64,000 bases of DNA from Hyalangium versicolor (GTDB lineage: Bacteria; Myxococcota; Myxococcia; Myxococcales; Myxococcaceae), in contig NZ_JAHXBF010000014.1 of assembly GCF_020103695.1 (NCBI RefSeq), forward strand, positions 1-64,000, in the 5' to 3' direction. The translations under genes were made by a program, and so were the position numbers. Numbering within the stretch: the stretch's first letter is position 1; the number at the start of each line of letters is the position of its first letter. This document shows, piece by piece, positions 18,546 through 27,418 of this stretch. Under the pieces are notes generated by a model. The model made no database searches. It was given only the letters and a program-made list of their open reading frames with translations, and was not told the origin of the DNA.

Positions 18546-19694
18546 ATGCTGAAGATCAAACCCGTGATTGCCCTGGTGGTGCCTTTTCTCTCGATAACTA
18601 CAGCCCAGGCGGACACGCCTCCCGCCACCTGGCAGGAACACTGGTTCGAACACAACCAGGTGATGACCAAGGTGTTTCAGGACAACGATGTGGCTGTTTA
18701 TTTCGACCCGGACGTGAATCGCTCCGTCACGTGGCCCAATACCTACCTCAGTCAGGTCTGGCGCTACACGAAGAAGACCTACGGCAACTTCGGCGCCCAG
18801 CCGCAGCTCTACGCCCTCTTCCACACCAACAAGTACAGCGGTGGCCATCCCTCCGGTTACTTCGATGGCAGCCATGACTACCGGAACGTGATCGACGTGG
18901 GGCCGGGCCCGTGGACGAACGGAACCGGCAACGATCTGGATCTCACCACCCACGAGGTGGCTCACATCGTCGAAGGTGACTCCAAAGGCTCACATGGCTC
19001 GCCGGCCTTCGGCATCTGGGGCGATAGCAAGTGGGCGGAGATCTTCAACTACGATGTCTACGTGGGGCTCGGCAGGACCAGCGATGCCACGCGGTGGTAC
19101 AACTTGATGATCAATGGAACCGACAGCTTCCCGCGGGCCAACACCCACTGGTTCCGGGATTGGTTCTATCCCATCTACTCGAGGTACGGCGGCTCGGCGG
19201 TGCTCAACCGGTACTTCGTCCTGCTGGCCCAGTACTTTCCCAAGAATGGGAATGACTATGCGCGGGGCCTGAACTGGGGCGAGTTCGTCCACTTCTGGAG
19301 CGGCGCGGCCGGCATCAACCTGAAGTCGCTGGCCACCACGGCCTTCGGCTGGCCCACCGACTGGGAGGCCCAGTTCACCCAGGCGCAGAAGGACTTCCCC
19401 TTCACCTACTCCACCCCCAAGCCCACCGTTGTCTCCTTGTTCCAGGACATCAACTATGGTGGCTACGCAGCCGCGCTCCCGGTGGGCAATTACACCCTGG
19501 CCGCGCTGAAGAACCAGGGCATCCTCAATGACGACATCACCTCACTGAAGGTGGCGAGCGGCTACAAAGTCACCCTTTACTCCAATGACAACTTCTCCGG
19601 GTCCAGCATCGTCAAGACCGCGGATGATGCCTCGCTCGTGGATGACGGGTGGAACGATATCGTGTCATCGATCGTCGTAAGCACAGCGCCTTGA
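18546..19694 (+). CDS. Secreted HExxH metallopeptidase-like protein with beta/gamma-crystallin domain
   Basis: A 382-residue secreted protein. Residues 1-23 are a signal peptide (cleavage near AQA-DT). The central domain (about 30-290) holds HEVAHIVEG near 136, a gluzincin-like HExxH, with a candidate third ligand region in GDSKWAEIFNYDVY and Trp-rich helices after it. Residues about 298-382 form a beta/gamma-crystallin or I36-type domain (VSLFQDINYGGYAAALPVGNYT, VTLYSNDNFSGSS), which in relatives binds calcium or inhibits proteases. The peptidase subfamily is not one I can name. It shares a promoter region with the M4 protease, which supports an extracellular role. Confidence 0.75.
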   Translation: MLKIKPVIALVVPFLSITTAQADTPPATWQEHWFEHNQVMTKVFQDNDVAVYFDPDVNRSVTWPNTYLSQVWRYTKKTYGNFGAQPQLYALFHTNKYSGGHPSGYFDGSHDYRNVIDVGPGPWTNGTGNDLDLTTHEVAHIVEGDSKGSHGSPAFGIWGDSKWAEIFNYDVYVGLGRTSDATRWYNLMINGTDSFPRANTHWFRDWFYPIYSRYGGSAVLNRYFVLLAQYFPKNGNDYARGLNWGEFVHFWSGAAGINLKSLATTAFGWPTDWEAQFTQAQKDFPFTYSTPKPTVVSLFQDINYGGYAAALPVGNYTLAALKNQGILNDDITSLKVASGYKVTLYSNDNFSGSSIVKTADDASLVDDGWNDIVSSIVVSTAP

Positions 19695-19711
19695 GCGCCT
19701 GAGCACGAGAC

Positions 19712-19730
19712 CTCCGCATTCTTTGCGGAG
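19712..19730 (+). terminator. Short hairpin after crystallin-domain gene
   Basis: Perfect 7-bp stem (CTCCGCA with TGCGGAG) with a 5-base loop, 18 bases after the stop. No T-run follows, so termination is only possible. Confidence 0.35.
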
Positions 19731-19879
19731 TGCAAACCTTGCAATGCAGCCGCGTGCACAATCACGCGCTGCGTTGCTCACAGGTTTTGTTTTTTCGAAG
19801 ACTTGCATCACTCCCCTTGGCGGTCTGCGGCTTGCACAGGCGACGAGCCGCAGCACCCACCAACGAGGGAGAACATCTG

Positions 19880-21292
19880 ATGAGATTGATCATTCCAACG
19901 CTGCAGCGTTTGTGTATGGGGCTCGCATTGATTGGCACGGCAGGCACTGCCTCCGCGAGAACGGCCCCACCCAATCTTCACTTCATCGTTGACACCTCGG
20001 GTTCGATGCGGGAACTCCCCCAGGTCGTCAACAGCGGCCACGCGGAATTCTTCAATATCACGACGAATGGCTGCGAGAACCCTCGGTTGGATGCGTACCT
20101 GGTGAGCCATGGCTGGGATCCCTCCACGGTCTACCCGGTCCCCGATGAGGGCACGGGGCTTGGCTCGGATACCGGCCACCCCAACCTGTTCCGAGACAAC
20201 AAGTTCTACGGATACATGTACTGGGCCGACTCGAGCGACCCGTCCTATCAGTGGAACTCCAAGGAGGAGGCCTGCCAGTCCCAAGTGCCCCTCTGGGACA
20301 CGAGCCGCTCCGCCGACTACAACCGGTGCCTCTCGTGCCTGAACACCAAGGGCTACTACAAGCTGCCAGAGGCCGTCGGACGAGACACCGCACCGTTGAC
20401 CAGCCTGGACTTCATCTTCTGGGGCCGTCACCTCAACTTCAATCCACCCAAGTATGTGACGGTCAAGGCTGAGTTGAAGAAAGCCTTCAAGGACCTGCAG
20501 GGCAAGCGCGTCGGCTTCAGCGTCTTCGCGCCCAACATCGCTCCCTTCTCCACGATGGTCCAGCGGCAGCAGCCGAACTGCGATCAGACCGCGGACGCCT
20601 CCGCCTTCGATACCTACCGAGCCAGCTACATCAGCTCCGTTGACGGCCTGACCTTCACCACCGGCACGCCGCTGGCCAAGGCCCTGCTCAACGCGGGCTA
20701 CTACTTCACCTCGGGCGACGACGTGTACCAGACCACCTTCGGCTTCGGCTCCAACTACAGCTACCCGTTCAGCTTCAAGAACGACCCGCTCACCTCGCAA
20801 AGCCGCAGTGTCTGCTGGACCTGCCAGACCTCCGCCATCATCCTCATCTCCGATGGTGAGCCCAGCAGTGATAGCGTCAGCAGCTCGTTCGCTGCCGCGC
20901 TTCGCACCCGCAACCAGGGCCCCGTCTACTGCCCGGACTCCCAGCCGTGCGCATCGGGCACCACCGCCGCGACCCGGGACATGGGGGCCAACGCCACCAA
21001 TGTCCTGGATGACAACCCCAACTACTACCTGGACGATGTGGCGAAGCTCCTCAACAACCAGGATCTGCAGCTGGCCACGCCCTCACTCGTGGGCGACTTC
21101 GACACCAGCGGGCAGCAGAGCCTGAAGGTCTACACCGTCGGTTTCGGCATCAACAGCAACCTGTTCAAGAACACGGCGGCAGTGGGAGGCGGACTGTCGT
21201 TCTCGGCTGATGGTGGCGCCAGCCTCCAGCAGGCGATCCAGTCGATCGTCAGCGACGTCGAGGAGCACAGCGCCTCCTGCGTCATCCCCTAG
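19880..21292 (+). CDS. Secreted von Willebrand factor A-domain protein
   Basis: The start is at the ATG at 19880 (GAGGGAG eight bases before it). Translation gives 470 residues with a 27-residue signal peptide (cleavage near ASA-RT). The VWA domain begins at once with the MIDAS motif DTSGSM, followed by TGTPLAKALLNAG (MIDAS Thr) and IILISDGEPSSDS. The overall look recalls the VWA part of PilY1-type and other myxobacterial surface proteins, but no beta-propeller follows. There are several Cys (CQSQ, CLSCL, CWTCQT), probably oxidised outside. A role in metal-dependent adhesion or protein contact is typical for the fold; the partner is unknown. It faces the repeat-protein gene across a strong terminator. 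Confidence 0.85.
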   Translation: MRLIIPTLQRLCMGLALIGTAGTASARTAPPNLHFIVDTSGSMRELPQVVNSGHAEFFNITTNGCENPRLDAYLVSHGWDPSTVYPVPDEGTGLGSDTGHPNLFRDNKFYGYMYWADSSDPSYQWNSKEEACQSQVPLWDTSRSADYNRCLSCLNTKGYYKLPEAVGRDTAPLTSLDFIFWGRHLNFNPPKYVTVKAELKKAFKDLQGKRVGFSVFAPNIAPFSTMVQRQQPNCDQTADASAFDTYRASYISSVDGLTFTTGTPLAKALLNAGYYFTSGDDVYQTTFGFGSNYSYPFSFKNDPLTSQSRSVCWTCQTSAIILISDGEPSSDSVSSSFAAALRTRNQGPVYCPDSQPCASGTTAATRDMGANATNVLDDNPNYYLDDVAKLLNNQDLQLATPSLVGDFDTSGQQSLKVYTVGFGINSNLFKNTAAVGGGLSFSADGGASLQQAIQSIVSDVEEHSASCVIP

Positions 21293-21318
21293 AAGCGCTG
21301 TCGAACGGAAGCACCTCA

Positions 21319-21358
21319 CGGTGCCAGGGGCCCTCTCCCAAGGTAGCCCCTGGCACCG
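21319..21358. terminator. Bidirectional terminator hairpin
   Basis: A perfect 13-bp stem (21319-21331 with 21346-21358, core GGTGCCAGGGGC) with a 14-base loop fills the gap between the convergent VWA and repeat-protein genes. Confidence 0.6.
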
Positions 21359-21391
21359 CGAGTATCAGGGTTCCGTCCTCTTCTCCCTGAC

Positions 21392-22627
21392 TCAGAACAT
21401 CCCGGCGATATCCTTCACGATCTGCGGGGCGGCCTCGGTCTCGCTCAGAGCCCCCGTGTAGGCGCCCACGAGCAGGGAGGCCGGGTTGACCTTGCCCGTC
21501 GTCACGGCTCCGAGGACGCCCTCGGCGACACCCTTCCAGGTGTTGAGCACTCCACCCGCGGCGCCCTTGAGGACGCCCCCGACGCCACCCTCCGAGTTGC
21601 CGATGCCCGTCAGCACGTTGCTGACGCCCGGGACGAACCACAGCGCCTTGCCGGCCTCGCCCATGGCCCACTGGAAGTTGTCCTTGTTGCTCCCGTCCGC
21701 CTTGACGTGGGTGTCATTCGTGGTCGGCAACTGGTGCTCGCCCAGGAACTTGTAGCCCTGCTCGGCGAAGTCCTTGAGCATGCCGGCCTCGGTGCCGTGG
21801 CGGGCATCGCCGTCCTTGGTGAGACCCTCGATGTTGCCGTCACCCTGGCCGTTCTGGACCTTGCCCGACCGGTCCGATCCGTCGGCGCCCTTGGTGCTGT
21901 CGATGAACTCCAGCACCTTGGCCATCCGGTAGACGGCATCCGGGTTCTGCTTCGCATCCTTGATGTCGAGCTTGGAGTCGACACCCGTCTGCTTGCAGAG
22001 ATCATCCCACTTGATGTCCTTCTGGCGGCCCAGGTTCTTCAGCGCGGGGGTGTCGTCGACGATCTGCGCCGCCGAACGGGTGTCACCCTTCGGCCGCTTG
22101 GATTCAGCGCTGAGTCCGTTGTCCTCCTGGACCGGCTCAGCGGGCTGCTCGGGCGCGGCCTCGGGGGAGACCTCGGGGGCGCCCTGGAAGATATCCGCGG
22201 GCTGCAGCATCTGCGGATCCATCATCTGCGGACCCATCATCTGCGGCCCCATCAGCTCGGGCGGCAGCATCTGCGGACCCATCAGCTGCGGCGGCAGCAT
22301 CTGCGGACCCATCAGCTGCGGCGGCAGCATCTGCGGACCCATCAGCTGCGGCGGCAGCATCTGCGGCCCCATCAGCTGCGGCGGCAGCTGAGGAGCAATC
22401 GTCGGCATGCCGAACCGGGCATTCGCGAGGGGACCTGCCTCGAAGGCATCCTTCGGGACAAGGTTCAGCGCAGGTGCGGCCAGGCCGCCGGCGACGCCGC
22501 CCGCGCCCAGGGAGGCAACGGCCTCCTGCGCGGGGAGCTGCTTGGCGGAGACCAGGGACGACTGGCCCGCGTCCGGGCGAGGCATGGCAAACGGAGACAT
22601 AGCCGCAGTTGCTTTGAAGTCGATCAT
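21392..22627 (-). CDS. Met/Pro/Gln-repeat protein with Gly-rich hydrophobic tail
   Basis: The start is set at the ATG at 22627; the longer frame adds 80 residues of non-protein-like translation. The product has 411 residues and no signal peptide. Residues about 70-145 are tandem decapeptides of the form MGPQMLPPQL (four near-identical copies, then shorter MGPQM variants). An acidic linker follows, then a helical domain (about 190-310, including DIKWDDLCKQTGV and YRMAKVLEFID). The last 80 residues are Gly/Ala/Val-rich and amphipathic. I cannot name a family. A Gln/Pro/Met-rich repeat, no Sec signal and a Gly-rich tail fit a substrate of a specialised secretion system or a structural protein, but that is inference. 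Confidence 0.7.
   Translation of the reverse strand: MIDFKATAAMSPFAMPRPDAGQSSLVSAKQLPAQEAVASLGAGGVAGGLAAPALNLVPKDAFEAGPLANARFGMPTIAPQLPPQLMGPQMLPPQLMGPQMLPPQLMGPQMLPPQLMGPQMLPPELMGPQMMGPQMMDPQMLQPADIFQGAPEVSPEAAPEQPAEPVQEDNGLSAESKRPKGDTRSAAQIVDDTPALKNLGRQKDIKWDDLCKQTGVDSKLDIKDAKQNPDAVYRMAKVLEFIDSTKGADGSDRSGKVQNGQGDGNIEGLTKDGDARHGTEAGMLKDFAEQGYKFLGEHQLPTTNDTHVKADGSNKDNFQWAMGEAGKALWFVPGVSNVLTGIGNSEGGVGGVLKGAAGGVLNTWKGVAEGVLGAVTTGKVNPASLLVGAYTGALSETEAAPQIVKDIAGMF
22205..22392. repeat. 30-bp tandem repeat inside coding sequence
   Basis: Period-30 direct repeats, about five near-perfect units plus degenerate ends, with unit core ATCAGCTGCGGCGGCAGCAT. They encode the MGPQMLPPQL decapeptides in frame. 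Such repeats can change copy number by slippage. Confidence 0.9.
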
Positions 22628-22878
22628 TGGATTCACCCAGTTCGTGACCGCGAAGGAGATTGCTGCCGCGGGTCTTGCCCGCCGTTGCCCTATCCGATTG
22701 CAGCGGACATGCCATCGCGCCCAGCTGCGCAAGTCGTTGATCTTCCAGGGCCAGGCTCGCAGCGCGGCGCCCGTGACGAGGCCTCTTCCGGTGACTGAAG
22801 TCACCAGGAGGGTGGCTCGGGTCATCAGCGCCGGGATACCCTGGGTGCATTCTCGCTTCGATTGCACTCACGGCGCTC

Positions 22879-24678
22879 GTGGCCTGCGCGCCCGGATTGA
22901 TGGATGAGGCTCCCGCGGCAGAGCCCCGCACGACCGGCAAGTCGGCCCTCGCGGCCCCGGTCTCGGGCTCCATCCCCGGGGGCCTGCCCTCGCGTCTGCT
23001 CGTGGGCCTCTTCGAGGACACCGGACAGACGTGGATGAAGAGCAGTGGCGTGCCGTGGGACGTGCGCTACCGCTACTTCGTCAAGGGCTGGATCAACAAC
23101 TGGGGCTATGGCCCGGGTAATGGCCAGTGGGGCCTCCAGTTCCTCCAGGAGTGCCAGGCCCAGGGGTTCCTGCCCGCCGTCCAGTACTATCAGCTCAACG
23201 GCGAGCCCGGCGGCGGCGAGGACCAGTTCCTCGCCAAGCTCCGGAACACCGCCACCATGAGGAGCTACTTCTCCGACTTCAAGGCGCTCATGCAGCGGGC
23301 CCGCGAGTTCGGCAAGCCGGTGCTGGTGCTCGTGGAGGCGGATGGCTTCGGGCTGATCCAGAAACAGACGCAGAGCAATCCCTCGGCGCAGGCCGCGGTG
23401 GCGAGCACCGGGCTGCCCGAGCTGAGCAAGCTCCCGAACACCGTCGCTGGATGGGGGCTCGCCTTCCTCCAGCTTCGCAAGGCGGTGGGCGCCAGCAACG
23501 TCATCCTCGGCATCCACATCTCCGCTTGGGCGGGAGACGGGGATATCGCCCACTTCTCCGTCACCCAGCCGCTCCAGCCTGAGGTGACCAAGGTCTACAC
23601 CTTCCTCAAGCCCTTCGGACTGGCTCCCAACGTCACGGGAGGCACCTGGGATGTGCTCGTGGGGGATCCGCTCGATCGGGATGCGGACTTCTACAAGCGC
23701 ACCTCCAATCAGGACCGGTGGTGGGACGCGAGCGACTCAGCGTCCATCTCTTCCAAGAGCTTCAACCGGTACGCTGAGTGGCTGCACCTGTGGAACGTGA
23801 CGTCCGGCAAGCGCTGGGTGCTGTGGCAGATCCCACTGGGGAACTCGAACCACCTCAACGTGGACAACACGCGCAACACCCCGCGCGAGGGCTATCGCGA
23901 CAACCGCCCCGAGTACTTCTTCGGCCCGAACGGCGCCACGCACCGGCAGAGGTTCGCCAACAGCGGCGTCATCGCCCTGCTCTTTGGCAAGGGCGAAGGC
24001 CGGCAGAGCTCGTACACCAATGACGTGTACACAGACGGTCAGCTCTTCATGAAGACCCGTGCGGGCGCCTTCCTGAAGGCTGGTGGCCTGTCCATCCCCG
24101 CCTCGGGCTCCGGGCCAACGGGCGGGACTGCGCCAGCCCCGTCACCACCGCCACCACTGCCCCCGACTCCGACTCCGACTCCCACGCCAGTACCAACACC
24201 TGCGCCTGCACCTCCGCCTGCTCCGGCTCCTGGGACAGCGGCGTTCCAGTTCGAGAGCGGCACGCAGGGATGGACGAGTTGGGGGCCTCTCATCCAAGGC
24301 CTCTCCAGTTCCACCACCCGGGCCTTCCAGGGCAGCCGCTCGCTCGAGGTGAAGGTGGCTGGCACGCCCAAGGGGATGTCCAAGGTCTCCGTGCCTGGAG
24401 CCTCGGTGCCAGCGGGCAGGACGGTATCCTTCCGCGTGTGGTTCCCCAGCGGGAGCCGCATCAGTGCCCTCCAGCCCTTCGTGTTGCAGGGAGCAGCCGG
24501 CGGGTGGAAGTGGAACGGCTCGTGGATTGCGACCTCGTCCTTGAAGCCCGGTACCTGGAACACCATCACCCTGCAGATCCCCGCGGGCGCGGTGTCACCG
24601 TTCCAGGAGCTCGGCCTGGAGATCTTCACCGACGCACAGTGGACAGGTCCGCTCTACGTCGACTCGGTGAGCTGGTAG
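22879..24678 (+). CDS. Putative secreted glycosidase with Pro-rich linker and C-terminal carbohydrate-binding domain
   Basis: The open frame begins with GTG at 22879, but this is probably not the true start. The frame upstream of it encodes a hydrophobic stretch ending in the lipobox LVAC, and a start with an n-region exists only in the neighbouring frame (see findings). Residues about 35-395 form a TIM-barrel-like catalytic domain (VGLFEDTGQTWMK, FLPAVQYYQLNGEPGGGED, PVLVLVEADGFG, VLWQIPLGNSN) whose acidic residues at strand ends fit a retaining glycosidase. The GH family is not certain. A Pro/Thr repeat linker (about 405-450) joins a beta-sandwich carbohydrate-binding-like module (about 455-599). 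Likely lipoprotein or extracellular. Confidence 0.75.
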   Translation: MACAPGLMDEAPAAEPRTTGKSALAAPVSGSIPGGLPSRLLVGLFEDTGQTWMKSSGVPWDVRYRYFVKGWINNWGYGPGNGQWGLQFLQECQAQGFLPAVQYYQLNGEPGGGEDQFLAKLRNTATMRSYFSDFKALMQRAREFGKPVLVLVEADGFGLIQKQTQSNPSAQAAVASTGLPELSKLPNTVAGWGLAFLQLRKAVGASNVILGIHISAWAGDGDIAHFSVTQPLQPEVTKVYTFLKPFGLAPNVTGGTWDVLVGDPLDRDADFYKRTSNQDRWWDASDSASISSKSFNRYAEWLHLWNVTSGKRWVLWQIPLGNSNHLNVDNTRNTPREGYRDNRPEYFFGPNGATHRQRFANSGVIALLFGKGEGRQSSYTNDVYTDGQLFMKTRAGAFLKAGGLSIPASGSGPTGGTAPAPSPPPPLPPTPTPTPTPVPTPAPAPPPAPAPGTAAFQFESGTQGWTSWGPLIQGLSSSTTRAFQGSRSLEVKVAGTPKGMSKVSVPGASVPAGRTVSFRVWFPSGSRISALQPFVLQGAAGGWKWNGSWIATSSLKPGTWNTITLQIPAGAVSPFQELGLEIFTDAQWTGPLYVDSVSW

Positions 24679-24686
24679 AGCGCTCG

Positions 24687-27152
24687 TCACTCGCTGCGCA
24701 GCGCCACGAGCGGATCCACGCGCATGGCCCGCCACGCTGGCAGCCAGGTGGCCACCAGCGCTACGGCCGTCACCAGCAATGCCAGCGTCCCGAAGGTCAG
24801 CGGGTCCGTCGCGCTCACGTTGAAGAGCAGGCTGCCCAGCGCTCGCGACGCGGCCCACGCGCCCACGAGCCCCAACCCCACGCCTCCCAGCGCCAGGCTC
24901 ATTCCCTGCACCAGCACCAACCGGAGCACATCTCGCGGCCGGGCGCCCAGCGCCATGCGAATGCCGATCTCCTGCGTCCGCTGCCGAGCGATGTACGAAA
25001 TGACGCCGTATAACCCCACGCTCGCCAGTACCAACGCCAACCCCGCGAACACGCTCACCAGCAGCGTCAGGAAGCGCTGGCGCGCCATGGTGGCTGCCAC
25101 CACCTCCTCCAGGGTGCTCACCTTGGCGATCGGCATGTCGGCATCCAGGCGGCTCACCACCTCACGCACCATGGGAGCCAGCGCCAGCGGCTCTCGCTCC
25201 GTGCGCAGGATGAACCGCATGGTCGTGTTGGGCCGCTGCAGCGAGGCCACATAGGCCTCCGGCCGCACCTCTCGCGTCGGTCCGCCATGCCTCACGTCCG
25301 CCACCACTCCCACCACGGTGAGCCAGGGGGTCTCTTCACCGCCCACGCGAATGCGCTGCCCCACCGGCGCCTGCCCGGGCCAGAAGCGGCGCACGGCCGC
25401 CTCGTTCAGGACGGCCACGCCCTGGGAGCCCTCCCTGTCCGTGCTCGTGATGTCGCGCCCCTGGCGCAGGGGAATACCCATCGTCTGGAAGTAGCCCGGG
25501 GTGATGACCTGGAACCCCAGCACCTGTGACTCGCCAGCGGCCGGCGGCGCCCGTCCCTCGATGTCGAACGTGAGCTGCACGTCACTGCCTCCGCCCATCG
25601 GAAGGTCCGACACGCTGCCCGCGGACTCCACGCCCGGGAGCGCCGAGATCTGCTCGAGCACGTTCTCGAAGAACGCCGCCTTCCGCGCATCCTCGGCGTA
25701 CTTCCCCGGCGGCAGCGTCATCTCCCAGGTAAGCGCATGGTCCGTCTTGAAGCCCAGCTCCACCGCCTGCACGCTCCACAGACTCCGCAGCAATAGCCCC
25801 GCGGCGATGAGCAACATCACCGCCAGCGCCACCTCGCCCACCACCAGCGCCGAGCGCGAGCGATCACGGCTGGCCAGGCTCCTCCCGCCGCCTCCCTGCC
25901 GGAGCACCGCGCCCAAATCCGGACTCGAGGCATGGAGTGCCGGCGCCAGCCCGAAGAGGATCCCCGTGCCCAGCGCGACGGCCAGCGTGAACACCAGCAC
26001 CCGCCCATCCAGCCCCACCTCGCCCATCCGAGGCAGATCCTTCGGGCCCAGGCCCAGCAGCACATCCATGCCCCACATCGCGCCCAACAGCCCCAGGCAT
26101 CCCGCGATGAGCGCCAACAGCACGCTCTCTCCCAGGAGCTGCCGCACCAACCTCCCACGCCCAGCCCCCAGTGCCGCGCGCACCGCGAACTCGTGCCGGC
26201 GCACCGAGGCCCTCGCCAGGAACAGGTTGGCCACGTTCGCGCACGCGATGGCCAGCACCAACCCCACCGCTCCGAGCAGGGCCCACAGCACCGGCTGGAC
26301 GTTGCCCACCAGATGCTCGCGCAGCGGCACGACCGTGATACGTGTCCGCGCGTTGGTCTCCGGGTACGCCGCCGCGAGCCGCTCCGCGATGGTGGACATC
26401 GCTGCTTGCGCGCGCTCCAGCGCGACACCCGGCTTCAGCCGCCCCAACACCCGCAGATAGTGCCCGCCTCGCCAGCCACTGGGGTCCACCTGCGGGTTCA
26501 GACCGAACTGCGGAACGTCCTTGTGCACCGCGGGCACCCACAGCTCCGGCGCCCCGAGGGATGTGACCCGATCGCTGCCAATGGCAGGCCACTCGAAGCG
26601 CGCGGGCATCACGCCGAGGATCTCGTAGTTCCGGCTGTTGAGGTTCACAGTGCGCCCGATGACGCGAGGATCTCCGCCGAAGCGGCGCACCCAGAGTCCA
26701 TGGCTCAGCACCACCCCTTCCCGAAGCGCCACCCCATCCACCGCCGGAGTGAAGGGGGCGCCCAGGGCCGGCGCCACACCCAACACCTGGAAGAAGTTCG
26801 CCGAAACGCTCGCGCCGTACAGCCGCTCCGGCACGCCGTCTCCCGTCAGGGTGAAGGGCAGGCTCACGAAGGCCGCCAGGCCCTCGAACACGTCGTTCTG
26901 CTCCCGCCAATCGAGGAAGTCTGCTGGCGACACCGGGAGGCGCGGCGTCTCCCCTTCTCCCGTCCATGCCAGCGCCAGGCGCTCCTGCTCCGGATAGGGC
27001 AGCGGAGACAGCAGCACCGCATCCACCACGCTGAAGATGGCCGTGTTCGCGGCGATGCCCAGCGCCAGCGTGAGGACCGCCACCGCGGTGAACGCCGGTT
27101 GATGGACGAGCATCCTCAGTGCGTGACGAAGTTCCTGGATCATGTCCCTCAT
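24687..27152 (-). CDS. ADOP/MacB-type ABC transporter permease
   Basis: The start is placed at the ATG at 27152, with GAGGG five bases upstream; the following ATG at 27143 is also possible. The 821-residue product has the ADOP layout: four-helix MacB/FtsX permease halves duplicated in one chain. TM1 lies near residues 18-42 (AVAVLTLALGIAANTAIFSVVD), a MacB periplasmic core domain follows, a first three-helix FtsX block lies near 275-420, then a second helix-core-FtsX set ends with VDPLVALRSE, the classic C-terminus of this family. Known members work with a separate ATPase to move lipoproteins, peptides or drugs across the envelope. No ATPase gene is adjacent, so it must be supplied elsewhere. 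It is convergent with the glycosidase gene, only eight bases apart. Confidence 0.92.
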   Translation of the reverse strand: MRDMIQELRHALRMLVHQPAFTAVAVLTLALGIAANTAIFSVVDAVLLSPLPYPEQERLALAWTGEGETPRLPVSPADFLDWREQNDVFEGLAAFVSLPFTLTGDGVPERLYGASVSANFFQVLGVAPALGAPFTPAVDGVALREGVVLSHGLWVRRFGGDPRVIGRTVNLNSRNYEILGVMPARFEWPAIGSDRVTSLGAPELWVPAVHKDVPQFGLNPQVDPSGWRGGHYLRVLGRLKPGVALERAQAAMSTIAERLAAAYPETNARTRITVVPLREHLVGNVQPVLWALLGAVGLVLAIACANVANLFLARASVRRHEFAVRAALGAGRGRLVRQLLGESVLLALIAGCLGLLGAMWGMDVLLGLGPKDLPRMGEVGLDGRVLVFTLAVALGTGILFGLAPALHASSPDLGAVLRQGGGGRSLASRDRSRSALVVGEVALAVMLLIAAGLLLRSLWSVQAVELGFKTDHALTWEMTLPPGKYAEDARKAAFFENVLEQISALPGVESAGSVSDLPMGGGSDVQLTFDIEGRAPPAAGESQVLGFQVITPGYFQTMGIPLRQGRDITSTDREGSQGVAVLNEAAVRRFWPGQAPVGQRIRVGGEETPWLTVVGVVADVRHGGPTREVRPEAYVASLQRPNTTMRFILRTEREPLALAPMVREVVSRLDADMPIAKVSTLEEVVAATMARQRFLTLLVSVFAGLALVLASVGLYGVISYIARQRTQEIGIRMALGARPRDVLRLVLVQGMSLALGGVGLGLVGAWAASRALGSLLFNVSATDPLTFGTLALLVTAVALVATWLPAWRAMRVDPLVALRSE

Positions 27153-27306
27153 CGATTCCCTCGGGATGGACGGTGCCGGGGCGCACGACAGAGCAATCCC
27201 CACGCCACGATGCGTCCCCCTCAACCCTACGGAACTCCTCGCGGTGGCACGGGGCGGTGACCACCCGTGGGATCTCACTTCCCAATACCGGACAGAAGGC
27301 GGAGCG

Positions 27307-27325
27307 TTTCCCACTCCTTGGGAAA
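27307..27325. promoter_or_regulatory. Candidate operator palindrome TTTCCCA-N5-TGGGAAA
   Basis: A perfect 7-bp inverted repeat with a 5-base spacer, 94 bases before the GH2 start, in the most AT-rich part of this divergent gap (TTTAAATC and TTAACCTCTTAAAAGG follow). Size and symmetry fit a dimeric repressor site. No regulator gene is adjacent, so the binding protein is unknown. Confidence 0.45.
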
Positions 27326-27418
27326 ACCCATTTAAATCGGATTAACCTCTTAAAAGGAACAATCCGCCGTAAAAGAAAAACTGAAGACGCTGGCCACCCC
27401 TGTCACGGAGAGCACTGG

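Noticed and set aside
22205..22392. Regular 30-bp repeats resembling a CRISPR array
   Set aside because: There are no unique spacers; the repeats are contiguous, in frame and encode a decapeptide.
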